From Lysobacterales bacterium PRO7 (GTDB lineage: Bacteria; Pseudomonadota; Gammaproteobacteria; Xanthomonadales; Rhodanobacteraceae), in NCBI GenBank assembly GCA_021404785.1, contig QWHH01000009.1, positions 37,542 through 101,541 of the forward strand: a stretch of 64,000 bases of DNA, given 5' to 3'. Position numbers and translations under genes: made by a program. The notes beneath the pieces are model-generated. The model was given only the letters and a program-made list of their open reading frames with translations. It was not told where the DNA came from and made no database searches. Position 1 is the first letter of the stretch. Every line of letters starts with the position of its first letter. Of this stretch, positions 52,862 to 61,680 are shown one piece after another.

Positions 52862-53022
52862 TCTGGTACGTTTTGCAACCGCTGAAGAACCGTCGCGAGC
52901 GAAGGCAGGTCGCGCGTCGCCAGCGCGCAGGAACCGGAGTGTACACGGCAGTACATGAGGATTCCGAGCACTGCCGGCGCGCGAGATGTCGAGCGCAGCA
53001 GGTTATTCAGCGGTTGACTTGG

Positions 53023-53051
53023 TTGACTTTGTGCACCGCAAAAACTACCAT
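53023..53051 (+). promoter_or_regulatory. Promoter of the yceD-rpmF-fab operon
   Basis: TTGACT (53023-53028) and TACCAT (53046-53051) are exactly 17 nt apart. The same TTGACTT occurs once more 10 nt upstream. The -10 box ends 10 nt before the yceD ATG, so the leader would be only a few nt. Confidence 0.6.
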
Positions 53052-53061
53052 CCCGCGCGCC

Positions 53062-53577
53062 ATGAACAACGTGTTGCCGGAATCCGTGGACGCGTGGCGC
53101 ATGGTGCAGGCGCGACGGTCGTTTCAGGGGAGTTTGCCGCTCGCCTCGTTGTCGCGGTTGCGCGGCAGTCTGGCGGCTACCGATGGCGCCGTGGATTTCG
53201 ATCTGGAATTCGGCAAGGACGATCTGGGCGTGGCGCATTTGCGCGTGCGCGCGCAGGCGTCGCTGCCCTTGACCTGTCAGCGCACGCTGGAAGTTTTCCG
53301 GCTGCCGGTGCATGTGGATAACCGGCTCGGATTGATCGCGCACGAGGCTGACGAGGCCGCTTTGCCCGGTGAATACGAGCCGCTGCTGACGGTCGATGGC
53401 AACCTGCATCTGGCCGACGTGATCGAAGACGAATTGATCCTGGCGTTGCCGGTGGTACCGGTAAAGCCGGGGACGGAACACGAAGCGCCGGCGTTTACCG
53501 GCGCCGCGCGGGACGAAACGGAAGTGTCGAAAAATCCGTTTTCCGTGCTGAAGAACCTCAAACACAAGAAAACCTGA
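53062..53577 (+). CDS. yceD: YceD (DUF177) protein
   Basis: A 171-residue DUF177 protein. LPLTCQRTLEVF and an acidic, Leu-rich middle (ADVIEDELILALPVVP) match YceD, which accompanies rpmF in most proteobacteria and is linked to 23S rRNA or ribosome assembly. The end is Lys-rich (SVLKNLKHKK). rpmF follows after 16 nt. Confidence 0.9.
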   Translation: MNNVLPESVDAWRMVQARRSFQGSLPLASLSRLRGSLAATDGAVDFDLEFGKDDLGVAHLRVRAQASLPLTCQRTLEVFRLPVHVDNRLGLIAHEADEAALPGEYEPLLTVDGNLHLADVIEDELILALPVVPVKPGTEHEAPAFTGAARDETEVSKNPFSVLKNLKHKKT

Positions 53578-53593
53578 TCTGGAGTAATGCGTC

Positions 53594-53788
53594 ATGGCCG
53601 TTGCCAAGAGCCGTAAATCCCCGTCCCGCCGTGGCATGCGCCGCGCCCACGACGCGCTGAGCGCCAAGCAGCTCGGCACCGACCCGACTTCGGGCGAGGT
53701 GCACGTGCGCCACAATGTCACCAAGGACGGCTACTACCGTGGCCGCAAGGTGATCGCGGACAAGAAATCGGTGAAAGACGAGGACTGA
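53594..53788 (+). CDS. rpmF: 50S ribosomal protein L32
   Basis: A 64-residue L32. [21 protein letters not shown] is the conserved N-terminus. No Cys pair is present, so it is the zinc-independent form. A good ribosome site (TGGAG) precedes it. It is followed by fabH after 33 nt, without plsX between them. Confidence 0.97.
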   Translation: MAVAKSRKSPSRRGMRRAHDALSAKQLGTDPTSGEVHVRHNVTKDGYYRGRKVIADKKSVKDED

Positions 53789-53821
53789 TTCCTCGCTCCA
53801 CTCGCCGTCAGGGGAACCGCT

Positions 53822-54793
53822 CTGATCTACTCACGCATCGCCGCTACCGGCAGTTTCCTGCCGGAGAAGGTGCTCACCAACGCCGATCTCGAGAAACTCG
53901 TCGACACGTCCGATGAGTGGATCGCGTCGCGCACTGGCATCCGTCAGCGCCACATCGCTGCCGAGGGCCAGACCACCTGCGATCTGGCCGAGGGCGCCGC
54001 GCGCGCGGCATTGAAGGCAGCGGGTGTCGATGCCAGCGAAATCGAGTTGCTGATTGTCGGTACGACCACGCCGGACTTGATTTTCCCTTCGACGGCTTGC
54101 CTGTTGCAGCATCGCATTGGCGCGAACGGTTGTGCGGCCTTCGACGTCAACGCCGCGTGTTCGGGCTTCATCTATGCGCTTTCCGTTGCCGACAAGTTCA
54201 TCCGCTCCGGCACGGTGAAAACCGCGCTGGTGGTCGGCGCGGAAACGCTCTCGCGCATGCTGGATTGGTCCGATCGTTCGACCTGCGTGCTGTTCGGTGA
54301 CGGCGCGGGTGCCGTCGTCCTCAAGGCATCCGACGAACCCGGTATCCTGTCCACGCATATCCACGCCGACGGAGGTTACAAGGAACTGCTGTGGAATCCG
54401 GTTGGTGTCTCCGTCGGCTTCAAGCCCGGTGAGCACAACGCCGGCGTAAAAGTATTGATGGCCGGCAGCGAAGTATTCAAGGTCGCGGTGAAGACGCTCG
54501 ACCGCGTGGTCGATGAAACCCTTGCGGCGAATGGCCTGGACAAGCACGCCATCGACTGGTTGATTCCGCACCAGGCCAACTTGCGCATCATCCAGGCCAC
54601 GGCCAAGCGCCTGGACATGCCGATGGATCGCGTCATTGTCACCGTCGACAAGCACGGCAATACCTCATCCGGCTCCGTGCCGCTCGCGCTCGATTACGCC
54701 GTGCGCACCGGCAAGGTCCAGCGCGGCCAACTTGTGCTGCTGGAAGCCTTTGGCGGTGGCTTCACCTGGGGCTCGGCGTTGCTCCGGTATTGA
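53822..54793 (+). CDS. fabH: Beta-ketoacyl-ACP synthase III, probable CTG start
   Basis: A 323-residue FabH that condenses acetyl-CoA with malonyl-ACP to start fatty acid synthesis. Catalytic Cys113 ([11 protein letters not shown]), His in IPHQANLRI and Asn in GNTSSG are present. The family N-terminus [19 protein letters not shown] is encoded upstream of any ATG, GTG or TTG in this frame; the first available is GTG at 53870, which would remove 16 conserved residues. CTG at 53822 has AGGGGA about 6 nt upstream and gives Cys113, close to Cys112 of E. coli. So CTG is the likely start, although no direct proof is possible here. Confidence 0.85.
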   Translation: MIYSRIAATGSFLPEKVLTNADLEKLVDTSDEWIASRTGIRQRHIAAEGQTTCDLAEGAARAALKAAGVDASEIELLIVGTTTPDLIFPSTACLLQHRIGANGCAAFDVNAACSGFIYALSVADKFIRSGTVKTALVVGAETLSRMLDWSDRSTCVLFGDGAGAVVLKASDEPGILSTHIHADGGYKELLWNPVGVSVGFKPGEHNAGVKVLMAGSEVFKVAVKTLDRVVDETLAANGLDKHAIDWLIPHQANLRIIQATAKRLDMPMDRVIVTVDKHGNTSSGSVPLALDYAVRTGKVQRGQLVLLEAFGGGFTWGSALLRY

Positions 54794-54828
54794 TCGACCT
54801 TTCCCTTTCGTAGAAATCGCTGACGCTC

Positions 54829-55782
54829 ATGCAGGCAGCCAATCTCGCTTTTGTCTTTCCCGGCCAGGGTTCGCAGTCGCTCGGCATGCTTGCCGAACTC
54901 GGCAGCGAATACGCCGTGGTCAAATCCACCTTCGACGAGGCTTCCGCGGGCGCAGGCATCGACTTGTGGAAGCTTTCGCAGGAAGGTCCGGAAGAAGCTC
55001 TCAATAGCACGCAAAACACGCAACCGGCCTTGCTCGCCGCAGACGTTGCCGTTTGGCGCGTGTGGGTGGAGCGTAGCGGCGTCATGCCCGTGGTTCTGGC
55101 CGGACACAGCCTCGGCGAGTACGCCGCGCTGGTCTGTGCGGGTGTGCTCGGCCTGCACGACGCCTCGCACCTCGTCGCCGAGCGTGGACGGCTGATGCAG
55201 GCCGCGGTGCCGCCGGGCGTGGGCGCGATGGCGGCGATCCTTGGCGGCGACGATGCGCAGATCGCCCAGGTTTGCGTGGAAGTCGCCGATGGCGAGGTGG
55301 TCGCTCCGGTCAATTACAACGCACCCGGTCAACTCGTCATCGCCGGCAATGCCGCCGCCGTGGACCGCGCAATCGCGCGCCTGGCCGAGCTTGGCGTGCG
55401 CAAGGCGGTGAAGCTTGCAGTCAGCGTGCCCTCGCATTGCGCGCTGATGCGCGAAGCCGCGGACGCACTTGCAAGAAAGTTCGATGCGATCTCATGGTCG
55501 ACGCCAAAAATTCCGGTAATTCAGAATGTTGACGCGAAGTCCTTCGACAGAGTCGAGGATATCCGCAGTGCGCTGGCGCGCCAGCTTTATTCGCCAGTTC
55601 GTTGGACCGAATCCGTGCAGCAGCTCGCCACGCGCGGCGTCGCCCGTGTCGCCGAATGCGGCCCAGGCAAGGTGCTGACCGGATTGCTCAAGCGCATCGA
55701 GCGCACTCTGGATGGCCGCGCCATCGGCACGCCTGGCGACATGACGCAGGCATTGGGAGAATGGTCGGGCGAGCCGCGTTGA
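54829..55782 (+). CDS. fabD: Malonyl-CoA:ACP transacylase
   Basis: A 317-residue FabD that loads malonyl groups on ACP. FVFPGQGSQ at the N-terminus, the nucleophile Ser94 in GHSLGEYAAL, and the His in VPSHCALM are present. The order fabH-fabD-fabG-acpP-fabF is standard. A hairpin follows its stop codon. Confidence 0.96.
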   Translation: MQAANLAFVFPGQGSQSLGMLAELGSEYAVVKSTFDEASAGAGIDLWKLSQEGPEEALNSTQNTQPALLAADVAVWRVWVERSGVMPVVLAGHSLGEYAALVCAGVLGLHDASHLVAERGRLMQAAVPPGVGAMAAILGGDDAQIAQVCVEVADGEVVAPVNYNAPGQLVIAGNAAAVDRAIARLAELGVRKAVKLAVSVPSHCALMREAADALARKFDAISWSTPKIPVIQNVDAKSFDRVEDIRSALARQLYSPVRWTESVQQLATRGVARVAECGPGKVLTGLLKRIERTLDGRAIGTPGDMTQALGEWSGEPR

Positions 55783-55806
55783 CGCGATGCGATGAAACGC
55801 ATCGCG
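55783..55806 (+). other. Hairpin between fabD and fabG
   Basis: CGCGATGCG and CGCATCGCG form a perfect 9-bp stem around ATGAAA, starting just after the fabD stop. There is no T-run, so it is more likely an mRNA stability or pausing element than a terminator. Confidence 0.5.
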
Positions 55807-55888
55807 TGCGGCAAGCCCGGGTGAGGCAGGATGGTGAACGGAGGAACACCAAGGATGGTTTTCTCAAATCATTTCGTGGAAATCCGAC

Positions 55889-56632
55889 ATGACTAAGATA
55901 CTTGAAGGTGAGATCGCCCTCGTCACCGGCGCCAGCCGCGGCATCGGCGCGGCGATTGCCGACACGTTAGCCACGAACGGCGCGAAGGTCATCGGCACGG
56001 CGACCAGCGAAGCCGGCGCACAGGCGATCGGTGAGCGTCTGGCCGCGCATGGCGGCGTCGGTCGCGTGCTCAATGTCACCGACGGCGCGGCGGTCGAAAA
56101 CCTCATCGACGAAATCGCGGCGCAGTTCGGAGCGATCACGATTCTCGTCAACAACGCCGGCATCACCCGTGATCAACTGCTGTTGCGCATGAAGGATGAG
56201 GATTGGAATGTGATCCTCGACACGAACCTGTCATCGGTTTATCGCACCTCGAAAGCGGTAATGCGCGGCATGATGAAGGCGCGCAAGGGACGCATCATCT
56301 CGATTGCATCGGTGGTCGGCGTGACCGGCAATCCGGGACAGGCGAATTACGCCGCGGCCAAGGCCGGCATCATTGCGTTTTCCAAGTCGCTGGCGCGCGA
56401 GATCGGTTTGCGCGGGATCACCGTGAATGTGGTCGCGCCCGGATTCATCGATACCGACATGACGCGCGCACTGACCGACGAGCAACGCGCCGCGTTGCTG
56501 CCCAACATCGCGCTCGGCAGGCTCGGCGCCGCGCAGGACATCGCCGACGCGGTGCTGTTCCTTGCTTCGAAGGCGGCAAACTACATCACCGGCGAGACGT
56601 TGCATGTCAACGGTGGGATGTACATGCCGTAG
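55889..56632 (+). CDS. fabG: 3-oxoacyl-ACP reductase FabG
   Basis: A 247-residue short-chain dehydrogenase that reduces 3-oxoacyl-ACP with NADPH. The cofactor site is TGASRGIG (about 13-20), the structural NNAG is near 88-91, and the catalytic Ser, Tyr154 and Lys158 lie in the SVVGVTGNPGQANYAAAKAG region. The length is normal. Confidence 0.96.
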   Translation: MTKILEGEIALVTGASRGIGAAIADTLATNGAKVIGTATSEAGAQAIGERLAAHGGVGRVLNVTDGAAVENLIDEIAAQFGAITILVNNAGITRDQLLLRMKDEDWNVILDTNLSSVYRTSKAVMRGMMKARKGRIISIASVVGVTGNPGQANYAAAKAGIIAFSKSLAREIGLRGITVNVVAPGFIDTDMTRALTDEQRAALLPNIALGRLGAAQDIADAVLFLASKAANYITGETLHVNGGMYMP

Positions 56633-56728
56633 AAATCGTCAAACGCCCGTTTGCTGGCGCCGGGCCGGGTGATCCACTACAATCCGCGCGCTCCGATTCA
56701 CGGAATCCACCTTGGTGAGGGTTTGCAC

Positions 56729-56968
56729 ATGAGCAGCATCGAAGATCGCGTCAAGAAGATCGTTGTCGAACAACTGGGCGTCAAGGAAGATGAAGTCACG
56801 CCGAACGCTTCGTTCGTCGACGATCTGGGCGCGGACTCGCTCGACACGGTCGAGCTGGTGATGGCGCTGGAAGAAGAATTCGAGTGCGAGATTCCGGACG
56901 AGGAAGCGGAGAAGATCACTACCGTGCAGCAGGCGGTCGATTACATCAAGGCCCACGTCAAGGCCTGA
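56729..56968 (+). CDS. acpP: Acyl carrier protein
   Basis: A 79-residue, very acidic carrier whose Ser37 in GADSLDT takes the 4'-phosphopantetheine arm. [14 protein letters not shown] and [16 protein letters not shown] are typical. GGTGAGG precedes the ATG. A TACAAT (56678-56683) upstream may be the -10 box of an internal promoter. A terminator follows the stop. Confidence 0.97.
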   Translation: MSSIEDRVKKIVVEQLGVKEDEVTPNASFVDDLGADSLDTVELVMALEEEFECEIPDEEAEKITTVQQAVDYIKAHVKA

Positions 56969-56990
56969 TTCTCCGGCAAGGATTTCCCCG

Positions 56991-57020
56991 AACTGCGCCC
57001 GTGTGGCGCAGTTTGCTTTT
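56991..57020 (+). terminator. Terminator after acpP
   Basis: AACTGCGCC and GGCGCAGTT form a perfect 9-bp stem around CGTGT, followed by TGCTTTT. It may lower transcription into fabF relative to acpP. Confidence 0.8.
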
Positions 57021-57027
57021 GTGAAAT

Positions 57028-57077
57028 GTGCGGCCAGGATGGCTGCTTCTTGATGCTCGCGATAAAGGATGATCGCA
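57028..57077 (+). repeat. Short dispersed REP-like repeat, copy B
   Basis: This 50-nt intergenic element matches the copy at 14927-14976 in 44 of 50 positions. It begins GTGCGGCCAGGATG and ends GATGATCGCA. It lies between the acpP terminator and fabF. Confidence 0.75.
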
Positions 57078-57092
57078 AAGGTAAATCATCCC

Positions 57093-58331
57093 ATGTCCAA
57101 ACGTCGCGTTGTCGTCACAGGCCTCGGCATCATCAGCCCCGTCGGCAACGACGTGGCCACGGCGTGGAAAAACATCCTCGCCGGACACAGCGGCATCGGC
57201 CCGGTCACGCATTTCGACGCGTCGACATTCCCGACCCGCATCGCCGGCGAAGTTCGCGATTTCGATCCGGCGCAGTTCGTCGCGCCGAAAGACGTCAAGA
57301 AAATGGATCCGTTCATCCACTACGGCGTCGCCGCTTCGCTCGAGGCGTTGAAGGATGCCGGCATGCATCCGCACGAACACGACGAAGAGCGCATCGGCTG
57401 TGCGGTCGGTGCCGGCATCGGCGGCATCCACACGATCGAGCGCACCAGCATCGCCTACCACGAAGGCGGCCAGCGCAAGATTTCGCCGTTCTTCGTGCCC
57501 GCATCCATCATCAACATGGCGTCGGGCAACCTTTCGATCATGTTGGGATTGAAAGGCCCGAACATCGCCTGCGTCACCGCCTGCACCACAGCCACGCACA
57601 ACCTGGGTCTGGCTGCGCGCATGATCCAGTACGGTGACGCCGACGTGATGGTCGCAGGTGGTGCGGAATATTCGACGACCGGCGTCGCGATGGGCGGATT
57701 CTGCTCGGCGCGCGCCATGTCCACGCGCAATGACGAGCCGACCCGGGCGAGCCGCCCGTGGGACAAGGATCGTGACGGTTTCGTGTTGTCCGACGGCGCC
57801 GGCGTGCTGGTGCTCGAAGAATACGAACACGCCAGGAAGCGTGGCGCGCGCATCTACTGCGAGCTCGCCGGTTTCGGCATGAGCGCGGACGCCTATCACA
57901 TCACCTCGCCGAGCGAGAATGGCGAGGGCGCGGCGCGCTGCATGACGGCGGCGCTGAAGGATGCCGGTCTCAACGCGGACCAGATCCAGTACGTCAATGC
58001 GCATGGTACTTCCACGCCAGCCGGCGATGCGGCCGAGGCGCAGGCGGTGAAAACCTGTTTTGGCGCCGCGGCGAAATCCGTCATGGTGTCCTCGACCAAG
58101 TCGATGACCGGGCACCTGCTCGGCGCAGCCGGCGGCGTCGAGGCGATCTTCTCGGTACTCGCGATTCGCGACAATGTCGCGCCGCCGACCATCAACCTCG
58201 ACAATCCGGGCGAAGGTTGCGATCTGGATTTCGTCCCGCACACTGCACGCCAGACGCGCATCGACACGGCGTTGTCGAACTCGTTCGGCTTCGGCGGCAC
58301 GAACGGTACGCTCGTCTTTCGTCGCATTTGA
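57093..58331 (+). CDS. fabF: Beta-ketoacyl-ACP synthase II
   Basis: A 412-residue elongating condensing enzyme. The catalytic Cys164 lies in [12 protein letters not shown]. The two His are in [11 protein letters not shown] and in the [14 protein letters not shown] segment. [15 protein letters not shown] closes the protein. An ATG at 57069 lies in the repeat and is not used here. Its TGA overlaps the pabB start by 4 nt. Confidence 0.96.
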   Translation: MSKRRVVVTGLGIISPVGNDVATAWKNILAGHSGIGPVTHFDASTFPTRIAGEVRDFDPAQFVAPKDVKKMDPFIHYGVAASLEALKDAGMHPHEHDEERIGCAVGAGIGGIHTIERTSIAYHEGGQRKISPFFVPASIINMASGNLSIMLGLKGPNIACVTACTTATHNLGLAARMIQYGDADVMVAGGAEYSTTGVAMGGFCSARAMSTRNDEPTRASRPWDKDRDGFVLSDGAGVLVLEEYEHARKRGARIYCELAGFGMSADAYHITSPSENGEGAARCMTAALKDAGLNADQIQYVNAHGTSTPAGDAAEAQAVKTCFGAAAKSVMVSSTKSMTGHLLGAAGGVEAIFSVLAIRDNVAPPTINLDNPGEGCDLDFVPHTARQTRIDTALSNSFGFGGTNGTLVFRRI

Positions 58332-59692
58332 GCGAACTTCGACGCACGCTTCCCGGCGCGCGCGATCTGCTCGCGCTCGCCGCCGCGAATCCGCGGCGCT
58401 ACCCCTGTTTGCTTGAAAGCGTTGCCGACGGCGCAAACGCGCGTTACGACATCCTGTTTGCGTTTCCGAACGATTCGATCGCACTCGATACGGATGGCCG
58501 CGTACGCGATGCAACGGGCAGGGATCGCGGCGCGGACTTTCTCGATGTGCTCGATCGCGAATGGAGCAGTGCGCGTACCTCTGCCGCCAGCGATTTGCCC
58601 TTCTGCGGCGGCTGGGCGCTGTTCCTGGGTTATGAACTCGCCGTGCAGGTCGAACCCGGATTGCACCTGCCGCCCGCGACCGATCCGGAAATTCCGGTCG
58701 CGCTCGCGCTACGCTGTCCGGCCGCAATCATCATTGATCGCGTCGCGCAAACGACGCATCTCGTCGCCGAACAGGATCGCGCCGAATTGCTCGATGAACT
58801 CGCAAGCGATTTGGAATCAACGCCGGAGTTCAGACCGATGCCGATCCGCGGCACGGACGTCGTCGAAGACGATCCGCAACGATTCCTGGATGGCGTCGCG
58901 CGCATCCACGAACATTTGCGTCGTGGCGATACATTCCAGATCAACCTGTCGCGCGAGTGGCGCACGCATTTCGCGCACACGCCGCGTCCGGCCGATGTGT
59001 ATGCCAGCCTGCGCCGCGCCAATCCCGCGCCGTTTGCCGGATTGCTGCAATGGACCGATTCAGGAAATGACGACTGGGCGATTGCCAGTTCCTCGCCCGA
59101 ACGCCTGATCGAAGTGCGCAACGGCATCGCACAGACGCGCCCGATCGCGGGCACGCGGCCGCGCCTGCCCGGCGATGACGACGCGGCACGCGTACGCGAA
59201 CTGATCGCGCATCCCAAGGAACGCGCCGAGCACGTCATGCTGATTGACCTGGAACGCAACGATCTGGGTCGCGTTTGCGTGACTGGCAGCGTCGAGGTGG
59301 ACGAATTGATGACGGTGGAAAGCTACGCGCATGTGCACCACATCGTCTCCAACGTGCGCGGACGTCTGCGTGCGGATGCGACGCCGGGCGACGCGATCCG
59401 CGCCGTGTTTCCCGGCGGCACGATTACGGGTTGCCCGAAGGTACGCGCCATGCACATCATTGCTGAACTCGAAGGCGTCGGGCGTGGCGCCTACACGGGC
59501 GCACTCGGATTCCTGGATCGCAACGGCAACATGGACCTGAATATTTTGATCCGCACGCTGACCCTTCGCGATGGACTCGTCCGCTTGCGCGCCGGCGCCG
59601 GCATTGTGGCCGATTCACACGCGCAGCGCGAACTTGCCGAAACCCGCGCCAAGGCGCGCGGATTGCTGCGCGCCCTTGGAGCGGACGCATAA
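58328..59692 (+). CDS. pabB: Aminodeoxychorismate synthase component I
   Basis: A 454-residue chorismate-using enzyme that makes 4-amino-4-deoxychorismate for folate with a PabA glutaminase. C-terminal family segments are [39 protein letters not shown] and [18 protein letters not shown] at 58328 overlaps the fabF stop and is the only start that gives a full N-terminal domain. No pabA is seen in the window. It lies between fabF and pabC, as in related bacteria. Confidence 0.93.
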   Translation: MSELRRTLPGARDLLALAAANPRRYPCLLESVADGANARYDILFAFPNDSIALDTDGRVRDATGRDRGADFLDVLDREWSSARTSAASDLPFCGGWALFLGYELAVQVEPGLHLPPATDPEIPVALALRCPAAIIIDRVAQTTHLVAEQDRAELLDELASDLESTPEFRPMPIRGTDVVEDDPQRFLDGVARIHEHLRRGDTFQINLSREWRTHFAHTPRPADVYASLRRANPAPFAGLLQWTDSGNDDWAIASSSPERLIEVRNGIAQTRPIAGTRPRLPGDDDAARVRELIAHPKERAEHVMLIDLERNDLGRVCVTGSVEVDELMTVESYAHVHHIVSNVRGRLRADATPGDAIRAVFPGGTITGCPKVRAMHIIAELEGVGRGAYTGALGFLDRNGNMDLNILIRTLTLRDGLVRLRAGAGIVADSHAQRELAETRAKARGLLRALGADA

Positions 59693-60513
59693 TGACGCGG
59701 ACGCTTGTCGATGGCGTCGCGCAAACGCAGGTGCGCGCGGACGATCGCGGCCTGCTGTACGGCGACGGCCTGTTCGAGACGATTTTGTTCGTGCGCGGCG
59801 AGGCGCCGCTGTGGCCGCGGCACATGACGCGACTGCTCGAAGGTTGCACGCGACTGCGTTTGCCAATGCCGGATGCGAATGCGCTTGCGCACGAAGCTTC
59901 GGTGGTTTGTGCCGGCATGGATCGCGCCGTCGTGCGCCTGACGATCACGCGCGGCAGCGGTCCGCGCGGTTATGCGCCGCCAACACCAACGCAGCCGTTG
60001 CGCGTGGTGAGTGCGTCTCCCGCTCCGGAAATTCCGCCGGGCTGGTACGATCGCGGCGTGCGTGTGCGCTGTTGCGACCTGCGCTTGTCTGCGCAGCCGC
60101 CGCTGGCCGGGATCAAGCATCTGAACCGGCTGGAGAACGTGCTCGCGCGGGCGGAATGGAGCGATGCGTCCATCGCGGAAGGCATGTTGCGCGACGCGGA
60201 CGGGTGCGTGATTTCGGCGACGGCGGCCAATGTGTTTGTCGTGCTTGGCGGACGTCTGGTCACGCCGAAGCTGGATCGCTGCGGCGTTGCCGGCGTCGTG
60301 CGGGCGCAAGTGCTGGCGTGGTGCGATGATATCGACGTGCGTGATTTGGCAATGGATGAATTGATGCGCGCTGATGAAATATTCCTGACCAATGCCGTGC
60401 GCGGCATCGTGCCGGTGACGGCGCTGGATGACCGGTGCTGGCAAGTGGGTCCGGTCGCGCGTGATTTGCAGAAGCGTTGGCTTGCGCTGTTTGCTGCAAG
60501 GCGTGATGCATGA
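59692..60513 (+). CDS. pabC: Aminodeoxychorismate lyase
   Basis: A 273-residue PLP lyase of fold type IV that releases p-aminobenzoate and pyruvate. GLLYGDGLFET is near 20-30, and the PLP Lys is Lys142 in AGIKHLNRLENV. It overlaps pabB by 1 nt and mltG by 4 nt, so the three are coupled. Confidence 0.94.
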   Translation: MTRTLVDGVAQTQVRADDRGLLYGDGLFETILFVRGEAPLWPRHMTRLLEGCTRLRLPMPDANALAHEASVVCAGMDRAVVRLTITRGSGPRGYAPPTPTQPLRVVSASPAPEIPPGWYDRGVRVRCCDLRLSAQPPLAGIKHLNRLENVLARAEWSDASIAEGMLRDADGCVISATAANVFVVLGGRLVTPKLDRCGVAGVVRAQVLAWCDDIDVRDLAMDELMRADEIFLTNAVRGIVPVTALDDRCWQVGPVARDLQKRWLALFAARRDA

Positions 60514-61523
60514 GAATTGCGCGCACCGTCATCGTGTTGCTGGCGCTGATCGGGGTCGTGGCCGCCGGCTATTTCTACACAGACTACACGCGCTTTGCCG
60601 ACGCGCCGCTCGCGCCGTTGCGCAAAGCAGCGACATTCGATGTTGCCCGCGGCACGCCGTTGCCCGGCATCGTGCGCGACTTGCAGGAGCTTGGCATCCG
60701 CACCGGCAAGCCGCTGTATTGGCGCGTGCTGGCGCGGCAGATGGACGTCGGCGGCAAGTTGCATGCTGGCGAATATGCGCTTGATCCCGGCATCACGCCG
60801 CGTGGCCTGCTCGCGAAGATGGCTGCGGGCGATGTCATCCAGCATAAATTTACCATCGTGGAAGGCTGGACGTTTGCGCAGTTGCGCGAAGCCCTCGGGC
60901 AGGATGGAATGATCGAGCGCAGTCTTGTCGGACGCGCGGATTCCGACATCATGAAAGACCTTGGTTCCGGTGGCGCGCCCGCGGAAGGCTGGTTCCTGCC
61001 GCAGACCTATCAGTTCGTGAAGGGCATGTCCGATCTGGACATCCTGCGCCGTGCACACAAGGCCATGAAAGAAACGCTGGACAAACTCTGGACTTCGCGT
61101 GCGCAGGACTTGCCGTTGAAGACGCCGTATGAGGCGCTGATCCTTGCTTCCATCGTCGAGAAAGAAACCGGTCAGGCGATCGAGCGTCCGATCATCGCCG
61201 GCGTGTTCGAACATCGCCTGAAGCTTGGCATGCGTCTGCAGACCGATCCCAGCGTGATTTACGGCCTGGGTTCGCGCTACGACGGCAAGATCCACACCCG
61301 TGACCTGGAAACCGATACGCCATACAACACCTACACGCGCGCCGGTCTGCCGCCCACGCCGATCGCGCTGCCGGGCGCGGCGTCGATCGAGGCGGTGATG
61401 CATCCGGCGCAAACCGATGCGCTGTACTTCGTCGCGCGCGGCGACGGCACGCACGAGTTTTCGGCGACGCTCGATGCGCATAATCGCGCCGTGGCGAAAT
61501 ACCAATTGCACCGCAATAGATGA
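60510..61523 (+). CDS. mltG: Endolytic murein transglycosylase MltG
   Basis: A 337-residue inner membrane lytic transglycosylase that cuts nascent glycan strands and sets their length. One N-terminal helix (5-22) is followed by a LysM-like subdomain and the YceG domain. The catalytic Glu is Glu217 in SIVEKETG. NTYTRAGLPPTPIALPG is a family segment. It is the last gene of the fab block here; tmk and holB, which usually follow, are not seen. Confidence 0.95.
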   Translation: MRIARTVIVLLALIGVVAAGYFYTDYTRFADAPLAPLRKAATFDVARGTPLPGIVRDLQELGIRTGKPLYWRVLARQMDVGGKLHAGEYALDPGITPRGLLAKMAAGDVIQHKFTIVEGWTFAQLREALGQDGMIERSLVGRADSDIMKDLGSGGAPAEGWFLPQTYQFVKGMSDLDILRRAHKAMKETLDKLWTSRAQDLPLKTPYEALILASIVEKETGQAIERPIIAGVFEHRLKLGMRLQTDPSVIYGLGSRYDGKIHTRDLETDTPYNTYTRAGLPPTPIALPGAASIEAVMHPAQTDALYFVARGDGTHEFSATLDAHNRAVAKYQLHRNR

Positions 61524-61680
61524 CAAACACGGACTGCTTTTCCAGCAAGCTCCATGATTGTCGATGCCGTGCAATGGTCGTTGGAAAACAAAGTGGGCTA
61601 GTGTTATGGTCTGAATGGTAGGGGATGGCGTTTGCGGCACAGCAGAGGCGGTTTTTTCGCGTGCCGCGAAGGATTGAGAT

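Noticed and set aside
53870-54793. fabH starting at GTG 53870
   Set aside because: It would delete the conserved N-terminal strand of FabH and has no good Shine-Dalgarno; the CTG at 53822 fits better.
57069-57092. fabF starting at ATG 57069
   Set aside because: This codon lies inside the dispersed repeat and adds eight nonconserved residues.
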